Source: Streptomyces durocortorensis
Lineage (GTDB): Bacteria; Actinomycetota; Actinomycetes; Streptomycetales; Streptomycetaceae
DNA length: 64,000 bases
Direction: 5' to 3'
Assembly: GCF_031760065.1 (NCBI RefSeq)
Contig: NZ_CP134500.1
Location: 3,224,001-3,288,000 of the forward strand
Positions 43,500-52,778 of this stretch are shown one piece after another. A program made the translations under genes and the position numbers. Position 1 is the first letter of the stretch; the number at the start of each line of letters is the position of its first letter. The notes below the pieces were generated by a model. It saw nothing but the letters and a program-made list of their open reading frames with translations. It was not told where the DNA came from and searched no databases.

Positions 43500-43913
43500 T
43501 CAGCTCAGGATGTCGGCGGCGGTCGGCGAGGAGTCCCGCAGGAACGTCGAGCAGCGCTCGTGCTCCGCGGTCTCGCCGATCGACCCGGCGGCCCGCGCCA
43601 GGGCGTGCAGGGCGCGCAGGAAGCCGCGGTTCGGCTCGTGCTCGAACGGTACGGGGCCGTGGCCCTTCCAGCCGGCCCGGCGCAGGGCGTCGAGGCCGCG
43701 GTGGTAGCCGGTACGGGCGTACGCGTACGACTCGACGACCCGGCCGCCCTCGAACGCCTCGTCGGCGAGCTGCGCCCAGGCGAGCGAGGATGTGGGGTAC
43801 TTCGCGGCGACCTCGGCGGGCGGGGTGCCCGCGGCGAGCAGCTCGCGCGGCTCCGGGTCGTCGGGGAGGTGGGTCGGGGCAGGGCCCCCGAGCAGGTTCT
43901 CGTGGATGGACAT
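43500..43913 (-). CDS. DUF3151 domain-containing protein
   Basis: A 137-residue actinobacterial protein of the DUF3151 family: HENLLGGPAPTHLPDDPEP at the start, AAKYPTSSLAWAQLADEAF, YAYARTGYHRGLDALRRAGW and the helical GFLRALHALARAAGSIGE. The repeated Ala-rich helices suggest a TPR-like fold. Function unknown. ATG 43913 was used. It is 56 bp from the DHA2 exporter stop-end side, same direction, so both may share a transcript. Confidence 0.88.
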   Translation of the reverse strand: MSIHENLLGGPAPTHLPDDPEPRELLAAGTPPAEVAAKYPTSSLAWAQLADEAFEGGRVVESYAYARTGYHRGLDALRRAGWKGHGPVPFEHEPNRGFLRALHALARAAGSIGETAEHERCSTFLRDSSPTAADILS

Positions 43914-43932
43914 GGCTCAAGTGTGCCTGCCG

Positions 43933-45480
43933 TCACGTCCCGGCGGGACCGCGCCCCGGTTGTCGCGGGGAGGGCTGCTCCGGTTCCAGGGGCGGGGCGG
44001 CGACCCCGCAGTGCACCGCGCACTCGGGCCGCTCGCCCCGGGCGGCGGCGGCCGCCGGGGCGCGGACCGTCCACCAGGCGATGACCGCGCCCGCGACCAG
44101 CAGCCCGGCGCACATCGGCATCGCCCGCCGGAAGGTCGCGGCGAACTCGCCCGCGTCCCGGTACGCCTCCGGCCCCATCCCGGCGAGCAGCGGCAGGGCG
44201 GCCACCGCGATCAGCCCGGCGGCCCGTGCGGCGGCGTTGTTGATGCCGCTGGCCAGCCCGGCCCGCCCGGTGTCCACGGCGGCCAGGACGGTCGCGGTGA
44301 GCGGCGCGACGACCACGACGAGCCCGGTGCCGAGCACGAGGACGGCGGGCAGCACCTCGCCGACGTACGAGCCGAAGGATGCGCTGCCCGGCCCCACCCG
44401 CAGCATCAGGAGCATCCCGGCGGCGGCGAGCAGCGGGCCAACCGTGAGCGGGATGCGCGGCCCGATCCGCCGCCCCAGCTCACCGGCCGAGGCGGAGAAG
44501 AGCAGCATCAGCACGGTGGTGGGCAGCAGGGCGGTGCCCGCGCCGAGCGCCGAGTACCCGGCGACCACCTGGAGCTGGATCGCGGAGAGGAAGAAGAAGC
44601 CGCCGAGGGCCGCGTAGACGCAGAAGGTCACCAGGTTGACCGAGGTGAACAGCCGGGAGCGGAAGATCGACGGCGGCAGCATGGGATCGGCCCGCTTCCG
44701 CTCCACCCGCACGAACGCGGCCCCCAGCAGCACCCCGCCGACGGCCGACCCGATCACGAGCGGGGACGCGCCCCGCTCCGGCGCCTCGATCAGCGCGTAC
44801 GTCACCCCGGCCAGCGCGAGCGCCCCGAGCACGGCCCCCAGCACGTCGAACCGGCCGTGCGACGCCGGATCGCGCGACTCCGGCACGTGCCGGAGGGCGA
44901 CGGGCACACAGATCGCGGCGAGCGGCAGGTTCAGCAGGAACACCCACCGCCACCCGGGCCCGTCGACGAGCCACCCGCCCACGAACGGCCCCACGGCCGC
45001 CCCGACCCCGCCGAACCCGGACCACAGCCCCACGGCCCGGGCCCGGTCGTCGGGATGGAAGCTCGCCTGGATGAGCGCCAGGGACCCCGGCGTGAGCAGC
45101 GCCCCACCCACCCCTTGCAGGGCCCGGGCGGCGATCAGCACCCCCGCGTTCGGCGCGATCCCGCAGAGCAACGAGGCCACCGCGAACCACACCACCCCCA
45201 CCACGAACACCCGCCGCCGCCCGTACCGGTCCCCGAGCGCCCCGCCGAGCAGGATCAGCCCGGCGAGCGTGAGCATGTACGCGTTGACGGTCCACTGGAG
45301 CGCGGCCAGATCGGTGCCGAGGTCGGCGCCGATGCGGGGCAGGGCCACGTTGATGACCGTGGAGTCCAGCATCGCCATGCCGGACCCGAGCACGGTGGTC
45401 AGCACGACCCACCGCCCGGCCGGCGAGGCGACACGGATCTCCCCGGACGTCTCCCCGGGCTCGGAGGCAGCAGCAGCCAT
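43933..45480 (-). CDS. MFS drug exporter, DHA2 (EmrB/QacA) family
   Basis: A 515-residue transporter with about 14 membrane helices. TM1 has MAMLDSTVINVALP (acidic/aromatic DHA2 motif), motif A is GGALGDRYGRRRVFV, motif C is GFGGVGAAVGPFVGG, and the later halves keep the repeated pattern. Such proteins export drugs or other amphipathic molecules with proton exchange. GGGGGAAG lies 8 nt before ATG 45480; a long frame upstream of it is only a shadow of the next gene. The last 40 residues are cytoplasmic and Pro-rich. The substrate is unknown. Confidence 0.92.
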   Translation of the reverse strand: MAAAASEPGETSGEIRVASPAGRWVVLTTVLGSGMAMLDSTVINVALPRIGADLGTDLAALQWTVNAYMLTLAGLILLGGALGDRYGRRRVFVVGVVWFAVASLLCGIAPNAGVLIAARALQGVGGALLTPGSLALIQASFHPDDRARAVGLWSGFGGVGAAVGPFVGGWLVDGPGWRWVFLLNLPLAAICVPVALRHVPESRDPASHGRFDVLGAVLGALALAGVTYALIEAPERGASPLVIGSAVGGVLLGAAFVRVERKRADPMLPPSIFRSRLFTSVNLVTFCVYAALGGFFFLSAIQLQVVAGYSALGAGTALLPTTVLMLLFSASAGELGRRIGPRIPLTVGPLLAAAGMLLMLRVGPGSASFGSYVGEVLPAVLVLGTGLVVVVAPLTATVLAAVDTGRAGLASGINNAAARAAGLIAVAALPLLAGMGPEAYRDAGEFAATFRRAMPMCAGLLVAGAVIAWWTVRAPAAAAARGERPECAVHCGVAAPPLEPEQPSPRQPGRGPAGT

Positions 45481-45538
45481 GGGGCCAGCTTCCCCCTCGG
45501 CGCCCCTGCCCGCACTCCGCGCTACCGGAGCCCCGACG

Positions 45539-45587
45539 CGGGGGCGCTGCCCCGGGCCCCCGCTCCTCAACCGGCGGAAGGGCTCGA
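45539..45587. repeat. Dispersed hairpin element, copy 3
   Basis: Same family as copies 1 and 2: GGGGGCG-CTG-CCCC hairpin, GCTCCTCAACCGGC and AAGGGCTCGA. It overlaps the last six codons of the aminotransferase gene (SSPSAG), so the element supplies part of the coding end and its terminator. Confidence 0.65.
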
Positions 45588-46751
45588 CTCCGTGCTCCTC
45601 ACCGCCCGCACCAACGCCTCCACTCCCAGCACCACCTTCTCCCGAGGGCACCCCACGTTCAGCCGGACGAACCCGGGCGCCCCGTAGACGGAGCCCCTCA
45701 TCACCGCCACCTTCTCCCGCTCCACCAGCACCCGCTGCAACGCGTCCTCGTCCACCCCCAGCGGCCGCAGGTCGATCCACGCCAGATACCCGGCCTGCGG
45801 CGGCACCCACCCCAGCTCGGGCAGTGCGGCGCCCAACCGCTCCGCGACGTACGCCAGGTTCCCCGCCACGTACTCCCGTACCGCGTCCAGCCACGCCCCG
45901 CCCTCCCGGTACGCCGCGATGTGCGCGGTCAGCGACAGCACGGCCGGGGAGGCCAGCCCCTCCGCCGTCTCCATCCGCCGCAGGAACTCCGCCCGGTCCC
46001 CCGGATCGCCGACAAGCCCGTACGAACCGGTCAGCGCGGGAAAGTTGAAGGACTTGGACGCGGAGGTGACGACCGCCCAGCGGCCCGCGCCCCCGCCCTC
46101 GCCCACCACCCGCGGCCACGGCACATGGACCTGCCCCTCGTGCACGAAGTCCGCGTGGATCTCGTCGCTGATCACCGCGACCCCGTACCGCTGCGCGAGC
46201 GCCGCCGTCCGGGCCAGCTCTCCGGCCGTCCACACCCGGCCCGTCGGGTTGTGGGGCGAGCACAGCACCAGGACCTTGGCGTCCGCCCGGGCCAGCTCCC
46301 GCTCCAGCGCCTCCTCGTCCCCCACCGGCACCCCGCGCAGCTCCCGCCCGAGCCCGGTGATCGCCTTGCGGAAACCGTCGTAGGCGGGGGTGTGGACGAC
46401 GACGCCCTCCCCCTCCTCCGTCCACATCTGGAGCAGCTGGGAGAGCTGGCTGAGCACGGACGGGCCATAGACGAGCTGCCCGGTGTCGATGTCGGTGCCG
46501 TACCGGGTGGCGTACCAGTGGGCTATCGCGGAGCGGAAGTCGTCCTGCTGCCAGGTGGTGTAGCCGAACACCCCGTGCTCCAGCCGGGCCCGGAGCGCGT
46601 CCAGCACTTCGGGGGCGGTGGCGAAGTCCATGTCGGAGATGGTGAACGGCAGCAGGCCGTCGGCCCCGAACCGGTCGGCGACCCCGTCCCACTGGACGCA
46701 CCACGTGCCCCGGCGGTCGACGGCGGTGTCGAAGTCATAGAGCGCGGCCAC
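45567..46751 (-). CDS. MalY/PatB family PLP-dependent beta-C-S lyase
   Basis: A 394-residue fold-type I PLP protein of the MalY/PatB group: LLPFTISDMDFATAPEV near the start, FGYTTWQQDDFRSAIAHWY, SPHNPTGRVW, ISDEIHADFVH, and the Schiff-base lysine in TSASKSFNFPALTGS. The group cleaves cystathionine or cysteine S-conjugates and may have aminotransferase activity. AAGGAGG lies 7 nt before GTG 46751; the longer frame adds an unconserved leader. Confidence 0.9.
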   Translation of the reverse strand: MAALYDFDTAVDRRGTWCVQWDGVADRFGADGLLPFTISDMDFATAPEVLDALRARLEHGVFGYTTWQQDDFRSAIAHWYATRYGTDIDTGQLVYGPSVLSQLSQLLQMWTEEGEGVVVHTPAYDGFRKAITGLGRELRGVPVGDEEALERELARADAKVLVLCSPHNPTGRVWTAGELARTAALAQRYGVAVISDEIHADFVHEGQVHVPWPRVVGEGGGAGRWAVVTSASKSFNFPALTGSYGLVGDPGDRAEFLRRMETAEGLASPAVLSLTAHIAAYREGGAWLDAVREYVAGNLAYVAERLGAALPELGWVPPQAGYLAWIDLRPLGVDEDALQRVLVEREKVAVMRGSVYGAPGFVRLNVGCPREKVVLGVEALVRAVRSTESSPSAG

Positions 46752-46790
46752 GACGGGCCCTCCTTCTCCAGGTGATCTCGGCACAGCAAC

Positions 46791-46821
46791 GGGCCCGGCC
46801 CCCCTAAGGAGGACCGGGCCC
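46791..46821 (-). terminator. fba terminator hairpin
   Basis: Arms 46791-46804 and 46808-46821 pair over 14 bp with two mismatches (GGGCCCGG core) around TAA, 29 bp past fba and before the MalY gene. Confidence 0.75.
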
Positions 46822-46849
46822 GGCACCGTACGTCGGTAACGACGGATGG

Positions 46850-47881
46850 TTACTTCAGCTTCGTACCGGTGGAGCGCAGGTTCGCACAGGCCTCGGTGAC
46901 GCGCTTGGCCATACCGGCCTCGGCCGCCTTGCCCCAGGTGCGCGGGTCGTAGGTCTTCTTGTTGCCGACCTCGCCGTCGACCTTCAGGACACCGTCGTAG
47001 TTGCGGAACATGTGGTCCACGACCGGGCGGGTGAAGGCGTACTGGGTGTCGGTGTCGAGGTTCATCTTCACGACGCCGTTCTCCAGCGCGGTGAGGATCT
47101 CCTCCGCGGTGGAGCCGGAGCCGCCGTGGAAGACGAAGTCGAAGGGCTGGCTTCCGGCGGCCTGGCCGTACTTGGCGGCGACGCCCGACTGAAGGTCCTT
47201 CAGCAGCTCGGGGCGGAGCACGACGTTGCCGGGCTTGTAGACGCCGTGGACGTTGCCGAAGGAGGCGGCCAGCAGGTAGCGGCCCTTCTCGCCCAGGCCG
47301 AGCGCCTCGGCGGTGCGCAGCGCGTCGTCGACGGTCGTGTACAGCTCGTCGTTGATCTCGTGCGTGACGCCGTCCTCCTCACCGCCGGTCGGGGTGATCT
47401 CGACCTCAAGGATGATCTTGGCGGCGGCGGCCTTGGCCAGCAGCTCCTGGCCGATGGCCAGGTTGTCGGCGAGGGTCTCGGCCGAACCGTCCCACATGTG
47501 GGACTGGAACAGCGGGTTGAGACCCTTGGCGACACGCTCCGCGGAGACGTCGAGCAGCGGACGTACGTAACCGTCCAGCTTGTCCTTGGGGCAGTGGTCG
47601 GTGTGCAGCGCGATGGTGACGTCGTACTTCGCGGCGACGATGTGTGCGAACTCCGCCAGGGCGACCGCGCCCGTGACCATGTCCTTGTTGTGCTGGCCGC
47701 CCAGGAACTCCGCACCGCCGGTGGAGATCTGGACGATGCCGTCGCTCTCGGCCTCCGCGAAGCCGCGCAGGGCGGCGTGCAGGGTCTGGGACGAGGTCAC
47801 GTTGATGGCCGGGTAGGCGAACTTGCCCGCCTTTGCCCGGTCGAGCATCTCGGCGTACGCCTCGGGGGTTGCGATGGGCAT
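46850..47881 (-). CDS. fba: Class II fructose-bisphosphate aldolase
   Basis: A 343-residue zinc aldolase splitting fructose 1,6-bisphosphate into glyceraldehyde 3-phosphate and dihydroxyacetone phosphate. Visible are FAYPAINVTSSQTLHAAL, the zinc-binding ALHTDHCPKDKLDG (His), EVEITPTGGEEDGV, FGNVHGVYKPGNV and FVFHGGSGSTAEEI. Full length. AAGGAG lies 7 nt before ATG 47881. A single-gene unit next to pyrE, with a parS-like palindrome in the gap. Confidence 0.97.
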   Translation of the reverse strand: MPIATPEAYAEMLDRAKAGKFAYPAINVTSSQTLHAALRGFAEAESDGIVQISTGGAEFLGGQHNKDMVTGAVALAEFAHIVAAKYDVTIALHTDHCPKDKLDGYVRPLLDVSAERVAKGLNPLFQSHMWDGSAETLADNLAIGQELLAKAAAAKIILEVEITPTGGEEDGVTHEINDELYTTVDDALRTAEALGLGEKGRYLLAASFGNVHGVYKPGNVVLRPELLKDLQSGVAAKYGQAAGSQPFDFVFHGGSGSTAEEILTALENGVVKMNLDTDTQYAFTRPVVDHMFRNYDGVLKVDGEVGNKKTYDPRTWGKAAEAGMAKRVTEACANLRSTGTKLK

Positions 47882-48015
47882 CTGACCGCTCCTTGGGATG
47901 TGCGGGTGTGCAGGCTGGTCCCTGACCTGGGGGCGACGTCATCGTCGCCCCCATCTTCCCAGACTCTCCCTCCGGCTCCACCCGGCGGACCCGGTTGGAT
48001 ACGGGACGGTTACGG

Positions 48016-48057
48016 GTCAGGGGTGGACGGTTTCACGTGAAACCGTCCACCCCTGAC
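48016..48057. other. 42-bp perfect palindrome with parS core
   Basis: Arms 48016-48036 and 48037-48057 are exact complements with no spacer. The centre, 48030-48043, is GTTTCACGTGAAAC, identical to the consensus parS site bound by ParB, including in Streptomyces. The outer arms could also terminate pyrE transcripts, 35 bp past its stop. ParB binding and termination may both occur. Confidence 0.8.
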
Positions 48058-48091
48058 GAAAACCGCAGGTCACACCCTGGTGGGGCGAGGC

Positions 48092-48631
48092 TCAGGCGAG
48101 GCCCAGGTCCGCCACCGAGTAGACGTGGACGTACGGCAGACCGGCCTCGGCGATCGCCGGGGCGGCCCCGCGCTCGACGATCACGGCCACGGCCACGACC
48201 TCGCCGCCCGCCTCGCGCACCGCCTCGACGGCGGTCAGCGGCGAGCCACCCGTGGTCGAGGTGTCCTCGACGACCAGGCAGCGGCGGCCCTTGACGTCGG
48301 TGCCCTCGATCCGGCGCTGCATCCCGTGCGCCTTCTGCGCCTTGCGGACGACGAACGCGTCCAGGCTCTTACCGCGCGCGGCGGAGGCGTGCAGCATCGA
48401 GGTGGCGACCGGGTCGGCGCCGAGCGTCAGCCCGCCGACGCAGTCGTAGTCCAGCTCGGCGGTGGCGTCGAGCATGACCTGCCCGGCCAGCGGCGCGGCG
48501 GTGCCGTCCAGCGTGACCCGGCGCAGGTCGATGTACCAGTCGGCTTCCAGACCCGAGGAGAGGGTCACCTTGCCGTGCACCACGGCCTTGTCCTTGATCT
48601 GCTGGAGCAGCTCAGCGCGTACGTCAGTCAT
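48092..48631 (-). CDS. pyrE: Orotate phosphoribosyltransferase
   Basis: A 179-residue type I phosphoribosyltransferase that makes orotidine 5'-monophosphate from orotate and PRPP in pyrimidine synthesis. The PRPP loop is CLVVEDTSTTGGS; KVTLSSGLEADWYIDLRRV and GGLTLGADPVATSML are conserved. Complete length. ATG 48631 was chosen; a GTG/ATG upstream lacks similarity. It sits apart from other pyr genes, as I recall in other streptomycetes, next to fba. Confidence 0.95.
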   Translation of the reverse strand: MTDVRAELLQQIKDKAVVHGKVTLSSGLEADWYIDLRRVTLDGTAAPLAGQVMLDATAELDYDCVGGLTLGADPVATSMLHASAARGKSLDAFVVRKAQKAHGMQRRIEGTDVKGRRCLVVEDTSTTGGSPLTAVEAVREAGGEVVAVAVIVERGAAPAIAEAGLPYVHVYSVADLGLA

Positions 48632-48688
48632 GTCCACGAGGGTAAGCGGTGCCGGAATCCCTGATCGCACACCCGGCCGCGAACCGGC

Positions 48689-49498
48689 TCAGAGCCGGAC
48701 CCAACTCCAGGTCGTCGTGGTCTCCAGCGGGTCGATCGGCGTGACCAGCCGGGGTGCGGTGTTCAGTCCGTTCGGCGGCCCGGACTGCGGCTCCACGCAG
48801 ACGGCCTCGTCCTGCTCGTCGTAGACGACCACCCACTCGCTGCGGCTCTTCACCGTCAGCTCCAGCTGCCCCGGCCAGGTGAGCTTCACGTCGACACCGT
48901 CGGGCATCCCGAAGCAGTCGTCCCACGGCCCCGCGACGGGGTCGATGCGGCGGCCGGTGGGCAGATGGTCCGCGCCGCGTTCCTCCTGCCAGGCGGCGTC
49001 GAAGGAGAGCTCGGCATCCCTGCCGCCCCCGATTCTGCGGTGGAACCAGGGGTGCCAGCCCGCCTGCGCCGGGAAGGAGTTGCCGTACGTCTCCACGGCG
49101 AGGCCCAGCGTCAGCCCGTCCTCGGTCAGCTCGAAGGTCTGCGTCACCCGGCCCTCGTACGGCCAGGGCTCGGCTAGGTCGTAGTAGAAGGACGCCCGGC
49201 CCTCGTCCTCGTCGGCGGCCGTGTGCGCGGTGTGCCAGGAGGTGTCCCGGCCCGTGCCGTGGATGGCGTGCGGCGGGGAGTTCAGTGGCAGCTCGTGGAG
49301 CGCGTCGCCGTTGCGGAACTGCCCGTTCCCGGTACGTCCGCACCAGGGCACCATCGGGAAGCAGCCGTACCGCTCGCCCTGGCGCAGCAGTTCGGCGCCC
49401 CCGATCCGCAGGCTGCTGATGCGGCAGCCGTGTACGGGGTCGACGGTCAACTCGGCGTCGCCGACACTCAGCCTGACGTTCTCTTCGCTCCTGCTCAC
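48689..49498 (-). CDS. Aldose 1-epimerase family protein
   Basis: A 269-residue galactose-mutarotase-like beta-sandwich enzyme: YGCFPMVPWCGRTGNGQFRN, HAIHGTGRDTSWHTA (catalytic His region), GWHPWFHRRIGGG, and CVEPQSGPPNGLNTAP with the acidic catalytic residue. It interconverts alpha and beta aldohexoses; exact sugar unknown. GTG 49498 start. It probably forms a run with pyrE. Confidence 0.92.
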   Translation of the reverse strand: MSRSEENVRLSVGDAELTVDPVHGCRISSLRIGGAELLRQGERYGCFPMVPWCGRTGNGQFRNGDALHELPLNSPPHAIHGTGRDTSWHTAHTAADEDEGRASFYYDLAEPWPYEGRVTQTFELTEDGLTLGLAVETYGNSFPAQAGWHPWFHRRIGGGRDAELSFDAAWQEERGADHLPTGRRIDPVAGPWDDCFGMPDGVDVKLTWPGQLELTVKSRSEWVVVYDEQDEAVCVEPQSGPPNGLNTAPRLVTPIDPLETTTTWSWVRL

Positions 49499-49518
49499 CC
49501 GACGACCCTACTGGCGGC

Positions 49519-50469
49519 TCACGTCCTGCGGCGCCGCAACGCCCGGCCCAGCACCACGGCGGAGGCCAGCGCGAGGGCGGCGGCCGGGGCGGCCCAGCGC
49601 AGGACGGTGCTCGCACCGCCCGCCTCCGGGGAGGGCACAGGGGCGTAGCGACCGCGCGGGGGCGCGTGGTCGACCTCCTCCGCGCTGCGCCCGATCATGG
49701 TGCGGCGGGCGTGCGCGGCCTCGGCGGGCGGCTCGTCCGGGACGGTGAACTCCACCCCGGCGACGGGGTCGAGCGAGGGCGGCGGCACGGGCGAGTCAAA
49801 AACGGACCCGTCGTCGGCCCGGTCCTCGGCCTCGCTGTCGCTGTCGGCGTCGGTGTCGGGCACAGACCTGGGCCCGTCTCCGGTGTCGGCTTCGGCGTCC
49901 GACACGGGCCCGGAACCCGCTTCGGCGTCGGGCTCGGCCGCGTCCCCGGCACCCTCCCCCACGGGCTCGTCGTCGCCCGCGAGCCCCTCGGCGGCCGCTC
50001 CGCCGTCCTCGGCCCGCGCCGCCAGCGACTCCGTCACCAGCTGCTGGGTGAAGCGGTCCAGGAGCCGGTGGGCGGCGGCGAGGGCCGCGCCCTCCTCCAG
50101 TTCGACCAGCCGGCCGTCCCCGCTCGCCGTGCCGCTGTACGTGAGGGTCGTCCCGCCGTCCGCCTCCGTGAGGGCGATGGTCAGGGCGAGCTTCACCGCA
50201 CCGGTGCCCCGGACCTCCACGCCGTCCCCGGTGACCGAGAACCGCTCACCGCCCGCCGTCTCCGTACCCTCCGGGCCGGAGAACCTCAGCTCGCCCCGGT
50301 AGGTGATGGTGTGGCCGCCGGCCCGGAGCTTCAGTCGGCCCGCCAGGGGCGATGCCGAGGCGTCGGCGTCCTGCTGGAGGCCGGGGACGCAGCGGGCGAC
50401 GCGGACGGGATCGCCCAGCGCGCGCCGCAGGGCCGGGACGGGAACCGGAACGTGCACCTCATGCTCCAT
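49519..50469 (-). CDS. SRPBCC/CoxG-like protein with C-terminal membrane anchor
   Basis: A 316-residue protein: an SRPBCC (START-like) domain (1-150: VPVPVPALRRALGDPVRVARCVPGL, SPLAGRLKLRAGGHTITY, GTTLTYSGTASGDGRL, RLLDRFTQQLV), an acidic Asp/Glu-rich low-complexity linker of about 130 residues, and a C-terminal membrane helix (TVLRWAAPAAALALASAVVL) followed by Arg residues. The domain resembles CoxG-type binding proteins. The hydrophobic ligand or partner is unknown. It is 20 bp past the epimerase gene, same direction. Confidence 0.87.
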   Translation of the reverse strand: MEHEVHVPVPVPALRRALGDPVRVARCVPGLQQDADASASPLAGRLKLRAGGHTITYRGELRFSGPEGTETAGGERFSVTGDGVEVRGTGAVKLALTIALTEADGGTTLTYSGTASGDGRLVELEEGAALAAAHRLLDRFTQQLVTESLAARAEDGGAAAEGLAGDDEPVGEGAGDAAEPDAEAGSGPVSDAEADTGDGPRSVPDTDADSDSEAEDRADDGSVFDSPVPPPSLDPVAGVEFTVPDEPPAEAAHARRTMIGRSAEEVDHAPPRGRYAPVPSPEAGGASTVLRWAAPAAALALASAVVLGRALRRRRT

Positions 50470-50576
50470 GCCAACCGAGCCTAATCGGCCACGGCCCGGA
50501 CGTCAGCGCTTCAGCCCGCCGAACGGCGACCCCCGCCACGGGAACCCCTGCCCTCCGCCTCACACGTCACACGTCC

Positions 50577-52175
50577 TCACACGTCCTCCCAGTACCTCGG
50601 GTGGACCAGTGTCGACGGGGTCCGCCCCGGCAGCCGTGCGGCGTCCGCGGCCCGCGCGCCCTCCCGCAGCTCCCGGCTCCCCAGCGACCGCAGCGCGGGC
50701 CCCCCGGCGGCCAGCGCGAGCTGCGGCACCTCGCCCGGCCCCGCGAGGACGAAGCCCCAGTCCTCCGGGCCGTGGCCCTCGCCCCCGACCCGGTCCGGGC
50801 TCGCGGCGAAGCCGGCGTACCGGCCGGTGATGCGGTACGGGCGGGTCGTGAGGCCGGCCGCGCGGACGGAGGCCTCCACCGTCCAGTAGGTCTCCGGGCG
50901 GCCCCCCATCGGCCCGGCGTGCACCGCGAACCGCCCGTCCGGGGCGAGGGCCTGGGCGATCAGCCCGTAGAACTCCGCGGAGTAGAGCTTCGTACTGGCG
51001 GTGATGCCCGGGTCCGGCAGGTCGGAGATCACCACGTCGTAGCGCGCGCGGTCGGCCCGCAGCCAGGTGAAGGCGTCCGCCGCGACGGCGGTGAGGCGCG
51101 GGTCGCGGTAGGCGTGGCCGTTGAGGCCGGAGAGCGCGGGGTCCGTGCGGGCCAGTCGGGTGACGGCGGGGTCCAGCTCGACGACGGTGACCGAGCGGAC
51201 GTCCGGGTAGCGCAGGACCTCGCGGGCGGCCAGCCCGTCGCCGCCGCCGAGGATGAGGACGCGGGCACGGGGCCCGTTCATCGCGGGGTGGACCAGGGCC
51301 TCGTGGTAGCGGTACTCGTCACGGGCGCTGACCCGCAGGCGGCCGTCGAGATAGAGGTCGAGGGAATCGCGGTCCGCGCCGGTCAGGACGAGCTCCTGCA
51401 CCCCCGTCTGCACGGCGACCCGCACCTGGTCCCCGTAGACCGCGCGCCGCGCCGCCCGCTCGAAGTCGTCGACGAGCACCGTGGCGGTGCCCAGGACCGC
51501 GATCACCGAGACATTGACCAGGACGAGGAGCCACCGGCAGCGGGAGCTGAGGTCGCGCCGGAACACCCACAGGATCAGCGCGCCGCCCGCCGCCGCGTTC
51601 ACCACGCCGGTGAACAGGGCACCGGTCAGCTGCCCCAGCATCGGCAGCAGGAGGAAGGGGAACGCGAGCCCTCCGACGAGCGCGCCCACATAGTCGGCGG
51701 CGAAGAGGTCGGCGACGGCCCCGCCCGCGTCCTGCCGGTCCACGCGCTGGATCAGCGTCATCAGCAGCGGGATCTCGGCACCGATCAGCACACCGATCGC
51801 CAGGGAGAACCCGACCAGGGCGTGCCGCGACTCGCCGAGCCAGGCGAAGGAGGCGTACAGGACCAGCGCCGAGGAGCCGCCGATCAGGGCGAGGGCCGCC
51901 TCGATCAGCCCGAACCCGACCGCGGCGTGGCAGCGCAAACGTTTCGCGAGGAGTGAGCCGATGCCCATCGCGAACACCATCACGGAGAGCACGACGGAGG
52001 CCTGGGTGACCGAATCACCGATCAGATACGAGGCCAGGGCGACCAGTTCGAGCTCGTAGACGAGACCGCAGGCGGCACAGATGAAGACAGCGGCCAGCAC
52101 CAGGAACCGGCCGGTCCTCGGCCGCACGGGAAGCCGCGCCGCGCCCCCTCGTAGCGACACCTGCTGGTCGATCAT
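50577..52175 (-). CDS. Membrane-bound spermidine synthase-like protein
   Basis: A 532-residue protein. The N-terminal half has about seven membrane helices ([19 protein letters not shown] onward to [16 protein letters not shown]). The C-terminal half (about 250-450) is a polyamine aminopropyltransferase domain: [40 protein letters not shown] (SAM/decarboxy-SAM site), [15 protein letters not shown] and [12 protein letters not shown]. The usual soluble enzyme lacks the membrane half. Acceptor uncertain. ATG 52175 start. Confidence 0.92.
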   Translation of the reverse strand: MIDQQVSLRGGAARLPVRPRTGRFLVLAAVFICAACGLVYELELVALASYLIGDSVTQASVVLSVMVFAMGIGSLLAKRLRCHAAVGFGLIEAALALIGGSSALVLYASFAWLGESRHALVGFSLAIGVLIGAEIPLLMTLIQRVDRQDAGGAVADLFAADYVGALVGGLAFPFLLLPMLGQLTGALFTGVVNAAAGGALILWVFRRDLSSRCRWLLVLVNVSVIAVLGTATVLVDDFERAARRAVYGDQVRVAVQTGVQELVLTGADRDSLDLYLDGRLRVSARDEYRYHEALVHPAMNGPRARVLILGGGDGLAAREVLRYPDVRSVTVVELDPAVTRLARTDPALSGLNGHAYRDPRLTAVAADAFTWLRADRARYDVVISDLPDPGITASTKLYSAEFYGLIAQALAPDGRFAVHAGPMGGRPETYWTVEASVRAAGLTTRPYRITGRYAGFAASPDRVGGEGHGPEDWGFVLAGPGEVPQLALAAGGPALRSLGSRELREGARAADAARLPGRTPSTLVHPRYWEDV

Positions 52176-52256
52176 GCTGCGAACGCTACGTCACTGCACG
52201 ATCGCTATTTGTCACCCACAAGGGTGCAAGTGCCGCGCCACCGGCACGCCTGCGGC

Positions 52257-52778
52257 TCAGGCCGCGGTCGCGGGAATCCGCACCCCCACCCGGGTCCGGG
52301 TCACCACCAACTGCCCCTCCTGCGGGTACGCGTGCCAGGTACGCCACCGCACCTGACCCTCGGCGCGGTGGGCGAGCATCGCGGTGAAGGCGTACGGGCT
52401 GCCGGGGAAGGTGCCCGCCAGACCGTGCGGGTGGTCGCTCACCAGGGCGAGCAGCTCCTGTGCGCGCCCCGCGAACTGGCCCTGGGTCAGGGTCTCGACG
52501 CGGGCCGCGAATTCGTACTCCCACTCCCCGAGCCGCTTCGCGACGCCGAGGGGCAGAGGGGTGCTGCTGCCCGGCATACAGGCGACGGTCTCGGAGCAGA
52601 CTCCGCGGTCCTCCTGAAGGAGGACCTGGTGGGAGGCGCCGAGCAGTCGCAGCTGGAGTTCCGCGCCGTCGAGCTGGAGGTCGAGGACGGCCAGGGCGGG
52701 CAGCGGCTCCCGGCCCAGCGTCCAGGCCAGGTCGGCGGCGCGGGTATCGGAATAGGCCGTCTGGAGGGTCGTGAGCAT
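52257..52778 (-). CDS. DUF2617 family protein
   Basis: A 173-residue actinobacterial protein of the DUF2617 family: ADLAWTLGREPLPALAVLDL, LRLLGASHQVLL, CSETVACMPG, EWEYEFAARVETL and FTAMLAHRAEGQVRWRTWHAYP. Function unknown; the strand-rich sequence suggests a compact beta fold. ATG 52778 chosen; the longer frame adds a Cys-rich unconserved leader. It lies 82 bp after the spermidine synthase-like gene start, same direction. Confidence 0.88.
   Translation of the reverse strand: MLTTLQTAYSDTRAADLAWTLGREPLPALAVLDLQLDGAELQLRLLGASHQVLLQEDRGVCSETVACMPGSSTPLPLGVAKRLGEWEYEFAARVETLTQGQFAGRAQELLALVSDHPHGLAGTFPGSPYAFTAMLAHRAEGQVRWRTWHAYPQEGQLVVTRTRVGVRIPATAA

Noticed and set aside
45481..46704. A 400-codon extension upstream of the DHA2 exporter
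   Set aside because: It is a shifted frame of the MalY-type gene; the exporter begins normally at 45480 with a ribosome site.
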